Under the pieces are notes generated by a model that had not been told where the DNA came from, did no database searches, and worked only from the letters and a program-made list of their open reading frames with translations. Below are positions 5,840 to 6,126 of a stretch of DNA of 6,126 nucleotides, piece after piece. A program made the translations under genes and the position numbers. The stretch comes from Pseudomonadota bacterium (lineage in GTDB: Bacteria; Pseudomonadota; Alphaproteobacteria; Rhizobiales; Tepidamorphaceae): NCBI GenBank assembly GCA_023435545.1, contig JAEYRQ010000323.1:1-6126 (forward strand), written 5' to 3'. Each line of letters begins with the position of its first letter. Position 1 is the first letter of the stretch.

Positions 5840-6126
5840 TCATCCGCCGAGCGAGGGCAGGTTGAGCCCGTGCTCGCGGGCGCAGTCGATGGCGATGTCG
5901 TAGCCGGCGTCCGCGTGGCGCATGACGCCCGTGGCCGGATCATTCCACAGCACACGTTCAAGGCGGCGCGCTGCGGCCTCGGTGCCGTCGCAGACGATCA
6001 CCATCCCGGAATGCTGCGAATAGCCGATGCCGACCCCGCCGCCGTGGTGGATCGACACCCAGGTGGCACCCGATGCGCAGTTGAGCAGGGCGTTGAGCAG
6101 CGGCCAGTCGGCGACGGCGTCGGAGC
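5840..6126 (-). CDS. hutU: Urocanate hydratase (urocanase), C-terminal 94 residues, truncated by window edge
   Basis: Only the last 94 residues of a family of about 555 are present; the gene continues past 6126 and stops with TGA at 5840-5842. Urocanase is a cytosolic, NAD-containing enzyme that adds water to urocanate to give imidazolone propionate, the second step of histidine degradation. The visible part matches the family closely: [15 protein letters not shown], then [42 protein letters not shown] and the final AREHGLNLP segment. The glycine-rich HHGGGVG stretch belongs to the conserved active-site and NAD region. A cysteine (C16 of the visible part) stands where several homologues have threonine. 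The remaining hut genes, if present, lie beyond the right edge. The downstream intrinsic terminator at 5513-5546 probably closes this unit. Confidence 0.97.
   Translation of the reverse strand, partial: SDAVADWPLLNALLNCASGATWVSIHHGGGVGIGYSQHSGMVIVCDGTEAAARRLERVLWNDPATGVMRHADAGYDIAIDCAREHGLNLPSLGG

Noticed and set aside
5346..5843. Longer N-terminus for the binding protein, up to 166 extra residues
   Set aside because: The extension would bury the Tat signal, cross the intrinsic terminator and ignore the AGGAGA site 5 nt before 5345.
1..6126. CRISPR array, tRNA, insertion sequence or toxin-antitoxin pair
   Set aside because: No regularly spaced repeats, cloverleaf, transposase motif or paired small toxin gene was seen; the only dispersed-type repeat is the single palindromic element at 4194-4300.

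Overview
The window is GC-rich, densely coded DNA whose genes use almost exclusively G/C third codon positions. Gene content and the style of a palindromic intergenic repeat suggest an alphaproteobacterium (Hyphomicrobiales- or Rhodobacterales-like). That placement is inference. No rRNA, tRNA, CRISPR array, transposase or phage gene was seen.

Layout, left to right. (1) Positions 1-1494, minus strand: a two-gene unit of an NmrA-type NAD(P)-binding oxidoreductase followed after 30 bp by a histidinol dehydrogenase (HisD) family gene cut by the left edge. (2) Positions 1495-1573: a compact divergent control region with a perfect 12-bp palindrome. (3) Positions 1574-2491, plus strand: a LysR-family regulator, possibly read from a leaderless transcript. 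(4) Positions 2530-5345, minus strand: a three-gene ABC importer of the taurine/sulfonate/nitrate/HMP (TauT/NMT1) type, in transcription order Tat-exported binding protein, permease, ATPase. A paired palindromic (REP/BIME-like) element sits in the 269-bp gap between binding protein and permease. (5) Positions 5513-5703, minus strand: a 34-codon putative membrane microprotein followed by a convincing intrinsic terminator. (6) Positions 5840-6126, minus strand: the C-terminal 94 residues of urocanate hydratase (HutU), cut by the right edge.

How it may fit together: HutU marks histidine catabolism. The terminator separates the hut tail from the importer, so the importer is probably its own transcription unit. 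Its substrate cannot be read from sequence. The neighbourhood makes an imidazole compound (histidine, urocanate, histidinol or a relative) reasonable, but the importer family more often carries sulfonates or pyrimidine-type compounds. The HisD protein carries an unusual PRGKG motif in place of the usual PGG and is not in a histidine-biosynthesis setting, so it is more likely a catabolic paralogue. Two testable ideas are histidinol-like substrates feeding the hut route, or a sulfopropanediol-dehydrogenase-like role matching a sulfonate importer. No wholly new system is proven; the points most worth checking are the HisD paralogue, the repeat inside the transporter operon, the microprotein, and the leaderless regulator promoter.
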